Source: an uncultured Enterocloster sp. (GTDB lineage: Bacteria > Bacillota > Clostridia > Lachnospirales > Lachnospiraceae). Taken from it: 9,525 bases of DNA. Location of the stretch: NCBI GenBank assembly GCA_944382045.1, contig CALWMT010000080.1, positions 1 through 9,525 on the forward strand, read 5' to 3'. Position numbers and translations under genes: made by a program. Shown piece by piece: positions 1 to 6,400 of this stretch; position 1 is the first letter of the stretch; every line of letters starts with the position of its first letter. Under the pieces are notes generated by a model, which did no database searches, had not been told where the DNA came from, and worked only from the letters and a program-made list of their open reading frames with translations.

Positions 1-1448
1 GCCTCCTTAAACGCCTCCGCCACAATGGTGTTGAGAACCGTATTGGGGGAAGCGATGGAGTCCGAGGATCCCACCATGCGGAACTCGAATTTATTTCCGG
101 TAAAGGCAAAGGGGGAGGTGCGGTTCCGGTCTGTGGCGTCCTTGTCCAAATCCGGAAGGATGTCAACGCCGGTCTTTAAGGTGCCCCCCGTCTTGGAATG
201 GGTGGCCTCCCCCGTATCGCACAGCTGCTCAATCACGTCCTCCAGCTGCTCACCTAAGAAGATGGAAATAATCGCGGGCGGCGCCTCATTGGCCCCCAGA
301 CGGTGGTCATTTCCCACATCGGCAGCGGACTCCCGCAGCAGATCCGCATGTACGTCCACGGCCTTGATGATGCAGGCTAACACCAGCAAAAACTGGATGT
401 TCTCATGGGGCGTATCCCCCGGATTCATCATATTTGTGCCATCATCTGCTGTCAGGGACCAGTTGTTGTGCTTGCCGGATCCGTTGACGCCCGCAAAGGG
501 CTTCTCATGAAGCAGGCAGGCCATGCCATGGCGGCCGGCCACCTTCTTTAACGTCTCCATCACGATCTGGTTGTGGTCGACTGCCTGATTGACTCCCTCA
601 TAGATAGGGGCCAGCTCGTGCTGGGCCGGAGCCACCTCATTGTGCTGGGTCTTGGCGGGAACCCCCAGCTTCCAGAGCTCTCTATTTACATCATTCATGT
701 AAGCACCGACCCGCTCCCTGATGGCTCCGAAGTAATGATCCTCCATCTCCTGGCCCTTGGGAGGCATCGCTCCGAAAAGCGTCCGGCCTGTATAGATCAG
801 GTCCTTGCGCTGTAAATATTTCTGGCGGTCCACCAGAAAATACTCCTGCTCCGGTCCCACAGAGGGGGAGACGCGCTTGGCCGTTGTATTTCCAAAAAGC
901 CGAAGAATCCGCAGGGCCTGCTCGTTGATGGCCTGCATGGAGCGCAGGAGAGGGGTCTTTTTGTCCAGAGACTCACCCGTGTAGGAGCAGAAGGAGGTAG
1001 GAATGCAGAGCGTCACGCCGATGGCGTCCTCCCTGAGGAATGCCGGGGAGGTACAGTCCCACACCGTATAGCCTCTGGCCTCAAAGGTGGCCCGCAGACC
1101 GCCGGAGGGGAAGGAGGAGGCGTCAGGCTCGCCCTTTATGAGCTCCTTGCCGGAGAATTCCATGATTACCTTTCCGTCGCTGGGAGCGGAGATAAAGGAG
1201 TCGTGCTTCTCCGCCGTCACTCCGGTCAGGGGCTGGAACCAGTGGGTATAGTGGGTGGCCCCGTGCTCGATCGCCCAGTCCTTCATGGCGTGGGCTACCA
1301 CGTCCGCGATGCTGGGATCCAGCTCCGCGCCGTCCGCTATGGTCTTTTTCAGCTTCTTATATACGCTTTTGGGAAGGCGGTCCCGCATTACCGCGTCATT
1401 GAACACATTCTTGCCGAACTCTTCCGTCAGGTTGAATACCTCGCTCAT
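1..1448 (-). CDS. glnN: Type III glutamine synthetase (partial, 3' end outside window)
   Basis: Cytoplasmic enzyme that makes glutamine from glutamate, ammonia and ATP. Reading leftward from ATG 1448-1446 gives 482 codons without a stop, and the gene then leaves the window. Type III enzymes are usually about 700 residues, so roughly the last third is missing. Visible motifs: GPEQEYF (198-204), QHNEVAPAQHELAP (268-281), the nucleotide/glutamate-site region KPFAGVNGSGKHNNWS (316-331), the type III hallmark LGANEAPPAIISIFLG (384-399), and NRTSPFAFTGNKFEFR (442-457). The early stretch AMKDWAIEHGATHYTHWF (54-71) is also typical of type III. The start fits the family's N-terminus. An AGAGG ribosome site lies about 11 bases upstream, slightly long. 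Type I (GlnA) is excluded by these motifs. Regulation may act through the leader hairpins at 1501-1541. Confidence 0.95.
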   Translation of the reverse strand, partial: MSEVFNLTEEFGKNVFNDAVMRDRLPKSVYKKLKKTIADGAELDPSIADVVAHAMKDWAIEHGATHYTHWFQPLTGVTAEKHDSFISAPSDGKVIMEFSGKELIKGEPDASSFPSGGLRATFEARGYTVWDCTSPAFLREDAIGVTLCIPTSFCSYTGESLDKKTPLLRSMQAINEQALRILRLFGNTTAKRVSPSVGPEQEYFLVDRQKYLQRKDLIYTGRTLFGAMPPKGQEMEDHYFGAIRERVGAYMNDVNRELWKLGVPAKTQHNEVAPAQHELAPIYEGVNQAVDHNQIVMETLKKVAGRHGMACLLHEKPFAGVNGSGKHNNWSLTADDGTNMMNPGDTPHENIQFLLVLACIIKAVDVHADLLRESAADVGNDHRLGANEAPPAIISIFLGEQLEDVIEQLCDTGEATHSKTGGTLKTGVDILPDLDKDATDRNRTSPFAFTGNKFEFRMVGSSDSIASPNTVLNTIVAEAFKE

Positions 1449-1500
1449 TGATCTACCATCCTCTCTTTGTTGACTTACTGCAGCAGCTGCCTATATACAG

Positions 1501-1533
1501 AAAAAGGTGCTCTCTCCTCAAGAAGAGAACACC
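1501..1533 (-). terminator. Intrinsic terminator or attenuator upstream of glnN
   Basis: Read leftward, GGTGTTCTCTTC and GGAGAGAGCACC form a 12-bp stem (two G-U pairs) with loop TTGA at 1533-1506, followed at once by TTTTTCTGT (1505 onward). It lies about 90 bp beyond the fba stop and 53 bp before the glnN start. It can therefore end fba transcription. If glnN is transcribed from the promoter at 1549-1577, it sits in the glnN leader as an attenuator. Confidence 0.75.
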
Positions 1534-1541
1534 CTTGTTCT
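1526..1541 (-). promoter_or_regulatory. Alternative hairpin overlapping the glnN terminator (candidate antiterminator)
   Basis: Read leftward, AGAAC (1541-1537), loop AAGGGT (1536-1531) and GTTCT (1530-1526) form a short hairpin that closes one further A-T pair inside the loop. Its 3' arm is also the 5' arm of the terminator at 1506-1533, so the two cannot form together. A six-base loop with A at position 1 and G at position 4 fits the loop rule for ANTAR-protein RNA targets. The paired upstream hairpin usual for that class was not found, so the assignment is only a hypothesis. Confidence 0.35.
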
Positions 1542-1548
1542 TTAAAAT

Positions 1549-1577
1549 AAGATAAACCATTTCTCCGAAAAAAGCAA
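1549..1577 (-). promoter_or_regulatory. Candidate glnN promoter upstream of the leader hairpins
   Basis: Leftward -35 TTGCTT (1577-1572), 17-bp spacer, -10 TATCTT (1554-1549). Transcription would start near 1542, just before the hairpins at 1541-1506. Both boxes are imperfect. A competing candidate lies downstream: TTGAGG (1521-1516), 18-bp spacer, TATATA (1497-1492), which would bypass the hairpin. Sequence alone does not decide between them. Confidence 0.4.
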
Positions 1578-1588
1578 GCACTTTTTTC
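1567..1588 (-). repeat. AT-rich inverted repeat downstream of fba
   Basis: GAAAAAAG / CTTTTTTC form an 8-bp stem around a 6-base loop, 35 bp past the fba stop. The T run is inside the 3' arm and the stem has little G-C, so it would be a weak terminator at best. The -35 of the candidate glnN promoter overlaps it. Confidence 0.35.
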
Positions 1589-1622
1589 TTTTTTATCACG
1601 CCTTTTTACAGCGGGCTGTTCA

Positions 1623-2489
1623 TTACTCCGCCTTGCCCACGGATCCGAAAAGCTCCATCTTCTCCTTCACCGTAGCCTTGATGGCCTCCGCGCCGGGAGC
1701 CAGAAGCTTTCTGGGATCATAGCCCTTGCCCTGCTGATCCTTGCCGGCCTCGATGTACGCTCTGGTGGCCTCCGCGAAGGAAAGCTGGCACTCCGTGTTC
1801 ACATTGATCTTGGCAACGCCCAGGCTGATGGCCTTCTTGATCATGTCTGCGGGGATGCCCGTGCCGCCGTGAAGCACCAGAGGCATGTCACCTACCGCCT
1901 CCTTGATCTTCTCCAGCACATCAAAGCGCAGGCCCGGCCAGTTTGCCGGATACTTGCCGTGGATGTTGCCGATGCCGGCTGCCAGGAAATCAATGCCCAG
2001 GTCTGCGATCGCCTTGCACTCTGCGGGATCCGCGCACTCGCCCAGACCCACAACGCCGTCCTCCTCGCCGCCGATGGAGCCAACCTCAGCCTCCAGGGAG
2101 AGTCCCATAGCATGGGCAATCTTTACTAATTCCTTGGTCTTCTCCACATTCTCCTCGATGGGATAGTGGGAGCCGTCAAACATGATGGAGGAGAATCCTG
2201 CCTTGATGCACTTATAGCAGCCCTCATAGGTTCCATGGTCCAGATGCAGGGCAACGGGAACCGTAATCTTAAGCTCATCGATCATAGCCTCCACCATAGC
2301 AGCCACGGTCTTAAAGCCCGTCATGTACTTGCCTGCGCCCTCGGATACACCCAGAATCACCGGGGACTTTAACTCCTGTGCGGTGAGAAGGATAGACTTT
2401 GTCCACTCCAGATTATTGATATTGAACTGGCCTACGGCATACTTGCCCTCTCTCGCTTTTTCAAGCATCTCTTTTGCTGATACTAACAT
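1623..2489 (-). CDS. fba: Class II fructose-1,6-bisphosphate aldolase
   Basis: Zinc-dependent aldolase that reversibly splits fructose-1,6-bisphosphate into glyceraldehyde-3-phosphate and dihydroxyacetone phosphate in glycolysis and gluconeogenesis. The 288 residues match the usual length of the Gram-positive short class II enzymes (about 285). HLDHG at 82-86 gives the catalytic Asp84 and the zinc ligand His85. LEAEVGSIGGEEDG begins at 132 and carries the acidic ligand Glu135. NIHG (His177) and VLHGGTG (His207) supply the remaining zinc ligands, and KINVNT at 227-232 holds a substrate-binding Asn. Start ATG 2489 has a strong AAGGAGG seven bases upstream. A tagatose-bisphosphate aldolase or another member of the family is possible, but the length and active site favour fba. 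The neighbours are not glycolytic, and the gene appears to have its own promoter. Confidence 0.93.
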   Translation of the reverse strand: MLVSAKEMLEKAREGKYAVGQFNINNLEWTKSILLTAQELKSPVILGVSEGAGKYMTGFKTVAAMVEAMIDELKITVPVALHLDHGTYEGCYKCIKAGFSSIMFDGSHYPIEENVEKTKELVKIAHAMGLSLEAEVGSIGGEEDGVVGLGECADPAECKAIADLGIDFLAAGIGNIHGKYPANWPGLRFDVLEKIKEAVGDMPLVLHGGTGIPADMIKKAISLGVAKINVNTECQLSFAEATRAYIEAGKDQQGKGYDPRKLLAPGAEAIKATVKEKMELFGSVGKAE

Positions 2490-2570
2490 ATGATACCCTC
2501 CTTCAAGTTTGCTGTGAGGCAGCTGTGCCCTGTCAGCATTTTCCAGCCGCTTGTCACATTCTTAACCATC

Positions 2571-2591
2571 ATTATAGCGCATGACGCGCCA
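2571..2591 (-). promoter_or_regulatory. fba promoter -10 with overlapping dyad
   Basis: Leftward TATAAT (2576-2571) is a perfect -10, about 80 bases before the fba start. No good -35 is found 16-18 bp upstream; that stretch reads about TTCCTT. An imperfect dyad with half sites GCGC (2577-2580 and 2586-2589), extending over 2575-2591, covers the -10 edge and the spacer, where a repressor or activator could bind. The regulator is unknown. Confidence 0.5.
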
Positions 2592-2606
2592 AAAAGGAAG
2601 CGGTTT

Positions 2607-4100
2607 TTACACCCCCAGCACGTTCTTTACAAGATTTTTCATCTCCGCCGGGGCACACTCCCTGCTGTGGCGGATGGCCGCGGTGCGGATCTCCTCAACC
2701 GCCTGGGGCACCGGTGTGCCGGATAACGCACTCAAGGCATCTACCACGGCAAATTCGTCCATGCCCTTCACCGCCTCCGGCCCCTTGATGGCCGCCATCA
2801 CGCTGGGCGCGAACTTATAGGGACTGGCTGTGGAGGCAGCTACCGTCACGGTCTCATCCCCGGTCTCCTTCCGATACTTCTCGTAAACCGCAGCCGCCAC
2901 CCCAGTGTGGGTGTCAATCAGATAGCCGCAGTCCTCGAAGATATGCCGGATCACGGCTCCGCTCTCCTCCTGGCTGGCGTATCCGCCGTAAAAGTCAGAC
3001 ATAAAGGCGCGCATGGCCTCTGTCACCTGATAGCTGCCCTGCTCTGAAAGCTCCCGCATCAGCTCACGGTTGGTCTGGGCGTCACAGCCCGCGCTCAGAT
3101 AGATCAGCCGCTCCAGGTTGCTGGATATAAGGATATCCATGGAGGGAGAATTGGTGAGAATGAATTCCCGGCGCCTGTCATAGGTGCCTGTGGAGAAAAA
3201 GTCAAAGAGCACCTTATTCTCATTGGAGGCGCAGATCAGCGTCTTTACAGGAAGACCAATCCGCTTGGCAAAATAGGCCGCCAGGATATTCCCAAAATTG
3301 CCTGTGGGCACCACCACATTGATGGCCTCCCCTTCCTTGATCACCTCATTCTCCAAAAGCTTGCAGTAGGCATATACATAGTATACGATCTGAGGCACCA
3401 GCCGGCCAATGTTGATGGAATTAGCGGAGGAGAGCTGAAAGCCCTTTTCCGCAAGCTCCCGCTCAAGCTCCTTGTCATTAAATATCTTTTTTACACCCGT
3501 CTGGGCGTCGTCAAAATTGCCCTCAATGGCTGCAACGCAGGTATTGTCCCCCTTCTGCGTACGCATCTGCAGCTCCTGGATGCGGCTGACTCCATCCTTG
3601 GGGTAAAATACGATAATCCGGGTCCCCGGCACATCCGCAAAGCCCGCCATAGCCGCCTTGCCCGTGTCACCAGAGGTGGCGGTGAGGATCACGATCTCCT
3701 TATCCACATGGTTCTTCCTTGCCGCCGTGGTCATCAGATAGGGCAGAATAGACAGGGCCATGTCCTTAAAGGCGATGGTATTTCCATGGTAGAGCTCCAG
3801 AAAATAGGTCCCGTCCGCCTTGGCCAGAGGCGCAATCTCCTCCGTGTCGAACTTGCTGTCATAGGCCTTGGCAATGCAGTCCTTGAGCTCCTCCTCGGTG
3901 TAGTCCGTGAGGAAAAGCTTCATAATCTCGTAGGCTGTCTCCTGGTAGGATAAGGGGGCCAGCTCCTTTAAGGACTTGTCCAGACGGGGAAACTGGTTTG
4001 GCATGAAGAGACCGCCGTCCTTGGCCAGTCCCTGAAGGATAGCCTGGGAGGCTGTGACCCCTTTCTGTCCTCCCCGGGTGCTTTCATAGGATATTTCCAT
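2607..4100 (-). CDS. thrC: Threonine synthase
   Basis: PLP enzyme that converts O-phosphohomoserine to threonine and phosphate, the last step of threonine synthesis. The 497 residues fit the longer threonine synthases of the E. coli/yeast type. The N-terminal STRGG (7-11) and GLAKDGGLF (24-32) are typical of this family. HGNTIAFKDMALS (105-117) holds the PLP Schiff-base lysine, Lys112. ATSGDTGKAA (141-150) is the conserved substrate loop. SSANSINIGRLVPQ (224-237) and the phosphate-cup GNFGN (267-271) follow, with STASPYKF (423-430) near the end. Start ATG 4100 has an AAAGGAAG ribosome site seven bases upstream. No hom or thrB gene is next to it in the window, so thrC stands apart from a thr operon here. 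The leader is short, and no T-box or Thr-codon leader peptide was seen. Confidence 0.95.
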   Translation of the reverse strand: MEISYESTRGGQKGVTASQAILQGLAKDGGLFMPNQFPRLDKSLKELAPLSYQETAYEIMKLFLTDYTEEELKDCIAKAYDSKFDTEEIAPLAKADGTYFLELYHGNTIAFKDMALSILPYLMTTAARKNHVDKEIVILTATSGDTGKAAMAGFADVPGTRIIVFYPKDGVSRIQELQMRTQKGDNTCVAAIEGNFDDAQTGVKKIFNDKELERELAEKGFQLSSANSINIGRLVPQIVYYVYAYCKLLENEVIKEGEAINVVVPTGNFGNILAAYFAKRIGLPVKTLICASNENKVLFDFFSTGTYDRRREFILTNSPSMDILISSNLERLIYLSAGCDAQTNRELMRELSEQGSYQVTEAMRAFMSDFYGGYASQEESGAVIRHIFEDCGYLIDTHTGVAAAVYEKYRKETGDETVTVAASTASPYKFAPSVMAAIKGPEAVKGMDEFAVVDALSALSGTPVPQAVEEIRTAAIRHSRECAPAEMKNLVKNVLGV

Positions 4101-4183
4101 TGGGTTTCTTCCTTTCTGTGCAGGCTTAGCCGCAGATCTGCAGCCTCTGCCCTTGGATTTGTACTGCTTTTACTTTTGGACAA

Positions 4184-4212
4184 AGTGTAGCATATTTTGA
4201 AAGGGGGCGCAA
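4184..4212 (-). promoter_or_regulatory. thrC promoter with extended -10
   Basis: Leftward -35 TTGCGC (4212-4207), 17-bp spacer and -10 TACACT (4189-4184) preceded by TGC, an extended -10. The predicted start near 4177 gives a leader of about 77 bases. It is back to back with the sfsA promoter; the two -35 boxes are 18 bp apart. Confidence 0.6.
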
Positions 4213-4230
4213 TGTTATTTTAAATCAGGC

Positions 4231-4259
4231 TTGCAAAATCTCCTTCTGCCCGGTATGAT
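4231..4259 (+). promoter_or_regulatory. sfsA promoter
   Basis: -35 TTGCAA (4231-4236), 17-bp spacer, -10 TATGAT (4254-4259, five of six consensus bases). The +1 position would fall at about 4266-4267, essentially on the sfsA start codon at 4267, so the transcript may have no leader. Confidence 0.6.
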
Positions 4260-4266
4260 ACAGAGT

Positions 4267-5058
4267 ATGAGATACGAATACATAAAAGAAGGGCGGTTCC
4301 TAAGCCGCCCCAACCGCTTTATCGCCCACGTGGAGATCGATGGGCAGGATACCATCTGCCATGTAAAGAATACAGGAAGATGCAGGGAGCTCCTCACACC
4401 GGGAGCCTCCGTCTTTTTGGAGTACCATCCCAAGGCCGCCATGGCTGGCCGCAAGACAAGCTATGACCTGGTGGCGGTGCGCAAGGGGGGGCTCCTCATC
4501 AATATGGATTCCCAGGCGCCCAATCAGGCTGCCTGGGAGTGGATACACCGCGTCCCTTTTCTGGAAGCAAGCGGCGGCGTGCGCACGGCGGACAGCACGG
4601 GCAGCGGCAGATATGCGGCGGACAGCGCAGACAGCGGCCCGCGCCTTGTTCCCACAGATATCCGGCGGGAGGTGGCCCACGGGGATTCCCGGTTCGATCT
4701 GGCCTTTCTCCTAAAGGATCCGGCGGGGAAGCTTCCTGACCGGCCCGCCTTCATGGAGGTGAAGGGCGTGACCCTGGAGGAGGACCGCTTGGCCCTGTTT
4801 CCCGATGCTCCCACGGAGCGGGGCGTAAAGCACCTCCGGGGACTGATCCGCGCAAGGGAGGAGGGCTTTGAGACCTACGTCCTCTTTCTCATCCAGATGA
4901 AGGGAATCCGCGCCTTTTCTCCCAATGACAGGACCCACCCGGCCTTCGGGGAAGCCCTGCGGGACGCGGATAAAGCCGGCGTGCATATCTTAGCCTTGGA
5001 CTGCCTGGTAACGCCCGAGGGCATGACAGCAGGAGAGCCCATCCCTGTGCGGCTGTAG
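4267..5058 (+). CDS. sfsA: SfsA family protein (sugar fermentation stimulation protein, putative nuclease)
   Basis: SfsA proteins carry an N-terminal OB-like nucleic-acid-binding part and a PD-(D/E)XK nuclease-like domain. The E. coli member was named for its effect on maltose metabolism, and the physiological role is unsettled. Residues from the chosen start: RPNRFIAHVEI (14-24), HVKNTGRCREL (32-42), INMDSQAPN (78-86), SRFD with Asp144, FMEVKGVTL with Glu164 and Lys166, and FPDAPTERGVKHL (178-190). Asp144, Glu164 and Lys166 fit the nuclease core. The 263 residues exceed the usual 230-235 because of a low-complexity insert at about 100-128. ATG 4267 is chosen because homologues begin near MRYE. 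Upstream in-frame TTG 4231 and ATG 4255 lie inside the promoter. No Shine-Dalgarno sequence precedes 4267, which fits a leaderless message. The gene diverges from thrC and converges on uraA. Confidence 0.9.
   Translation: MRYEYIKEGRFLSRPNRFIAHVEIDGQDTICHVKNTGRCRELLTPGASVFLEYHPKAAMAGRKTSYDLVAVRKGGLLINMDSQAPNQAAWEWIHRVPFLEASGGVRTADSTGSGRYAADSADSGPRLVPTDIRREVAHGDSRFDLAFLLKDPAGKLPDRPAFMEVKGVTLEEDRLALFPDAPTERGVKHLRGLIRAREEGFETYVLFLIQMKGIRAFSPNDRTHPAFGEALRDADKAGVHILALDCLVTPEGMTAGEPIPVRL
4587..4646 (+). repeat. Imperfect 30-bp tandem duplication inside sfsA
   Basis: GGCGGACAGC occurs at 4587-4596 and again at 4617-4626, and similarity continues for about ten more bases. In protein it gives two ten-residue units, TADSTGSGRY and AADSADSGPR, in a linker before the nuclease core. 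The unit is a multiple of three, so the frame is kept. Confidence 0.6.
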
Positions 5059-5076
5059 CCGCTGGGGTGGGCTTTT
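5036..5076 (+). terminator. Intrinsic terminator of sfsA, overlapping its 3' coding end
   Basis: AGCCCATCCC (5036-5045) pairs with GGGGTGGGCT (5064-5073) over 10 bp with one T-G pair. Inside it, GCGGC (5049-5053) pairs with GCCGC (5058-5062) around loop TGTA. TTTTGTCTATCTGTCT follows. The sfsA stop codon TAG (5056-5058) lies in the apical loop and stem. In the leftward direction no T run follows, so uraA has no clear terminator here. Confidence 0.75.
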
Positions 5077-5087
5077 GTCTATCTGTC

Positions 5088-6347
5088 TCAGTCCTCCTGA
5101 TCATTCGTCAGATGCATCCGATCCAGCACATAGAACACCAGGCTCAAGGCCATGCCAACCACGCAGGCCAGCACCATGCCCGTGAGCTCGATGTTGCCGA
5201 TCTTTAAGGCCGCGCCGGAGAGTCCGGTGACGAAGATCACGCTGGTGAGGGCCTGGTTGCGGTTCTTGGAATAGTCCACCTTGGCGTCCACCAGGATCCG
5301 CAGGCCGGAGGTTCCAATCATGCCGTAGAGCAGGAAGGAGATGCCTCCGATAACCGGACCGGGAATGGTGCTGATTAAGGTGGAGAGCTTGCCCACAAAG
5401 GAGCAGATAATGGAGAGAATGGCCGCGCCGGCGATTACCCGCACGCTGTACACCTTAGTCACAGCCATAACGCCGATGTTCTCCCCGTAGGTGGTGGTGG
5501 GCACAGAGCCGATAAGTCCGGAGAGCATAGTGGAGAAATTATCTCCGAACAGGGAGCGGTGAAGTCCCGGATCCTTTAGCAGATCCCTGCCCACGATCTT
5601 GCTGGTCACTACCTGATGGCCGATGTGCTCCGAGGCAATCACCAGGATAACCGGGAGGATAATCAGGATGGCCTCCAGGTTAAACTTGGGGAAGGTGTAG
5701 TTGGGGATGGCGAAAATGGGGGCCGCTGCCACCTCCGTAAAGTCCACGATCCCGCAGGCAATGGCCGCCGCATATCCGGCAAGCACCGCAATCAGTATGG
5801 GTATCACCGCCAGGAACTTCCGGAAGAGGATGGATCCGAACACCGCGGTTCCCAGGGTCACCAGGAACACAATCACCTTCTTTGGGTCAATGGTCTCGTC
5901 CAGAAGCCCGGCATTGCTGGCCGCGTTCGCGGAGAGCTCCAGTCCGATCAGGGCCACCACAGGACCCATGGCTGCCGGCGGAAGAACCACATCGATCCAC
6001 TCCGTGCCGAACTTATACACGATAAAGGCCAGGATACATCCGCAGAAGCCCACGGCCACAAAGCCGCCCAGGGCGTATTCATAGCCAAAATTGCTGATGA
6101 CGATTCCCGCCGGAGCCAGGAAGGCAAAGCTGGAGCCCAAGTAGGCCGGGGCCTTTCCCTTTGTCACGGCGATGAACAGCAGGGTTCCCACCCCGTTCAT
6201 AAACAGCACAATAGCCGGGCTGATGCCGAACAAAAAGGGCACCAGGACCGACGCGCCGAACATGGCAAACATGTGCTGGATGCTTAGGGGGATGAGCAGC
6301 TTTAACGGCACCTTTTCCTCCACCTGAATAATGCGACGATTTTCCAT
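5088..6347 (-). CDS. uraA: Uracil permease (NCS2/NAT family uracil:proton symporter)
   Basis: Multi-pass inner-membrane transporter that imports uracil with protons for pyrimidine salvage. The 419 residues are nearly all hydrophobic segments, consistent with the 14-helix NAT fold. Family marks, numbered from the chosen start: QHMFAMFG (24-31) in the first helix, SEHIGHQVV with Glu240 and His244, and PTTTYGENIGVMAVT with Glu289. These three residues match Glu241, His245 and Glu290 of E. coli UraA, which bind uracil and couple protons, so uracil is favoured over xanthine or urate. The start is ATG 6347, since AAGGAGG at 6363-6357 is nine bases away. ATG 6353 would leave only three. It lies 53 bp after the helicase stop and is probably the last gene of that transcript. 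No pyrR-type attenuator was seen. Confidence 0.92.
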   Translation of the reverse strand: MENRRIIQVEEKVPLKLLIPLSIQHMFAMFGASVLVPFLFGISPAIVLFMNGVGTLLFIAVTKGKAPAYLGSSFAFLAPAGIVISNFGYEYALGGFVAVGFCGCILAFIVYKFGTEWIDVVLPPAAMGPVVALIGLELSANAASNAGLLDETIDPKKVIVFLVTLGTAVFGSILFRKFLAVIPILIAVLAGYAAAIACGIVDFTEVAAAPIFAIPNYTFPKFNLEAILIILPVILVIASEHIGHQVVTSKIVGRDLLKDPGLHRSLFGDNFSTMLSGLIGSVPTTTYGENIGVMAVTKVYSVRVIAGAAILSIICSFVGKLSTLISTIPGPVIGGISFLLYGMIGTSGLRILVDAKVDYSKNRNQALTSVIFVTGLSGAALKIGNIELTGMVLACVVGMALSLVFYVLDRMHLTNDQED

Positions 6348-6356
6348 TACCATTTT

Positions 6357-6363
6357 CCTCCTT
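6357..6363 (-). promoter_or_regulatory. Ribosome binding site that selects the uraA start
   Basis: Leftward AAGGAGG. The spacing is 9 bases to ATG 6347 and only 3 to ATG 6353, so the second ATG is the likelier start. Confidence 0.7.
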
Positions 6364-6374
6364 CTCTTTTGCAG

Positions 6375-6391
6375 ACCGCTCTCTGAGCGGT
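6375..6391. repeat. Inverted repeat between the helicase gene and uraA
   Basis: ACCGCTC (6375-6381) and GAGCGGT (6385-6391) form a perfect 7-bp stem with a 3-base loop. No T run follows in the leftward direction of the genes. A T run does follow rightward (6396-6402), but no rightward gene ends here. It may be an intercistronic RNA hairpin just before the uraA ribosome site. Confidence 0.45.
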
Positions 6392-6400
6392 TACTCTTTT

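Noticed and set aside
25..510. A 161-codon open frame on the plus strand
   Set aside because: It is antisense to glnN, which shows all the type III glutamine synthetase motifs in the same stretch.
1464..1468. Upstream ATG making a four-codon frame overlapping the glnN start
   Set aside because: The only ribosome-like sequence (GAGAGG) touches this ATG directly, so it could not be used for initiation there.
4101..4177. Possible structured or attenuating leader of thrC
   Set aside because: Only short stems such as AGGCT/AGCCT and the palindrome GCAGATCTGC were found, with no T run, leader peptide or riboswitch-like conserved core.
4300..4680. A 126-codon leftward open frame
   Set aside because: It is antisense to sfsA, whose family motifs are clear. 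No promoter or ribosome site supports it.
5616..6287. A 223-codon open frame on the plus strand
   Set aside because: It lies wholly antisense to uraA, whose membrane protein sequence and active-site motifs are clear. The product is a His/Gln/Gly-rich string with no recognisable domain, typical of a shadow frame in GC-rich DNA.
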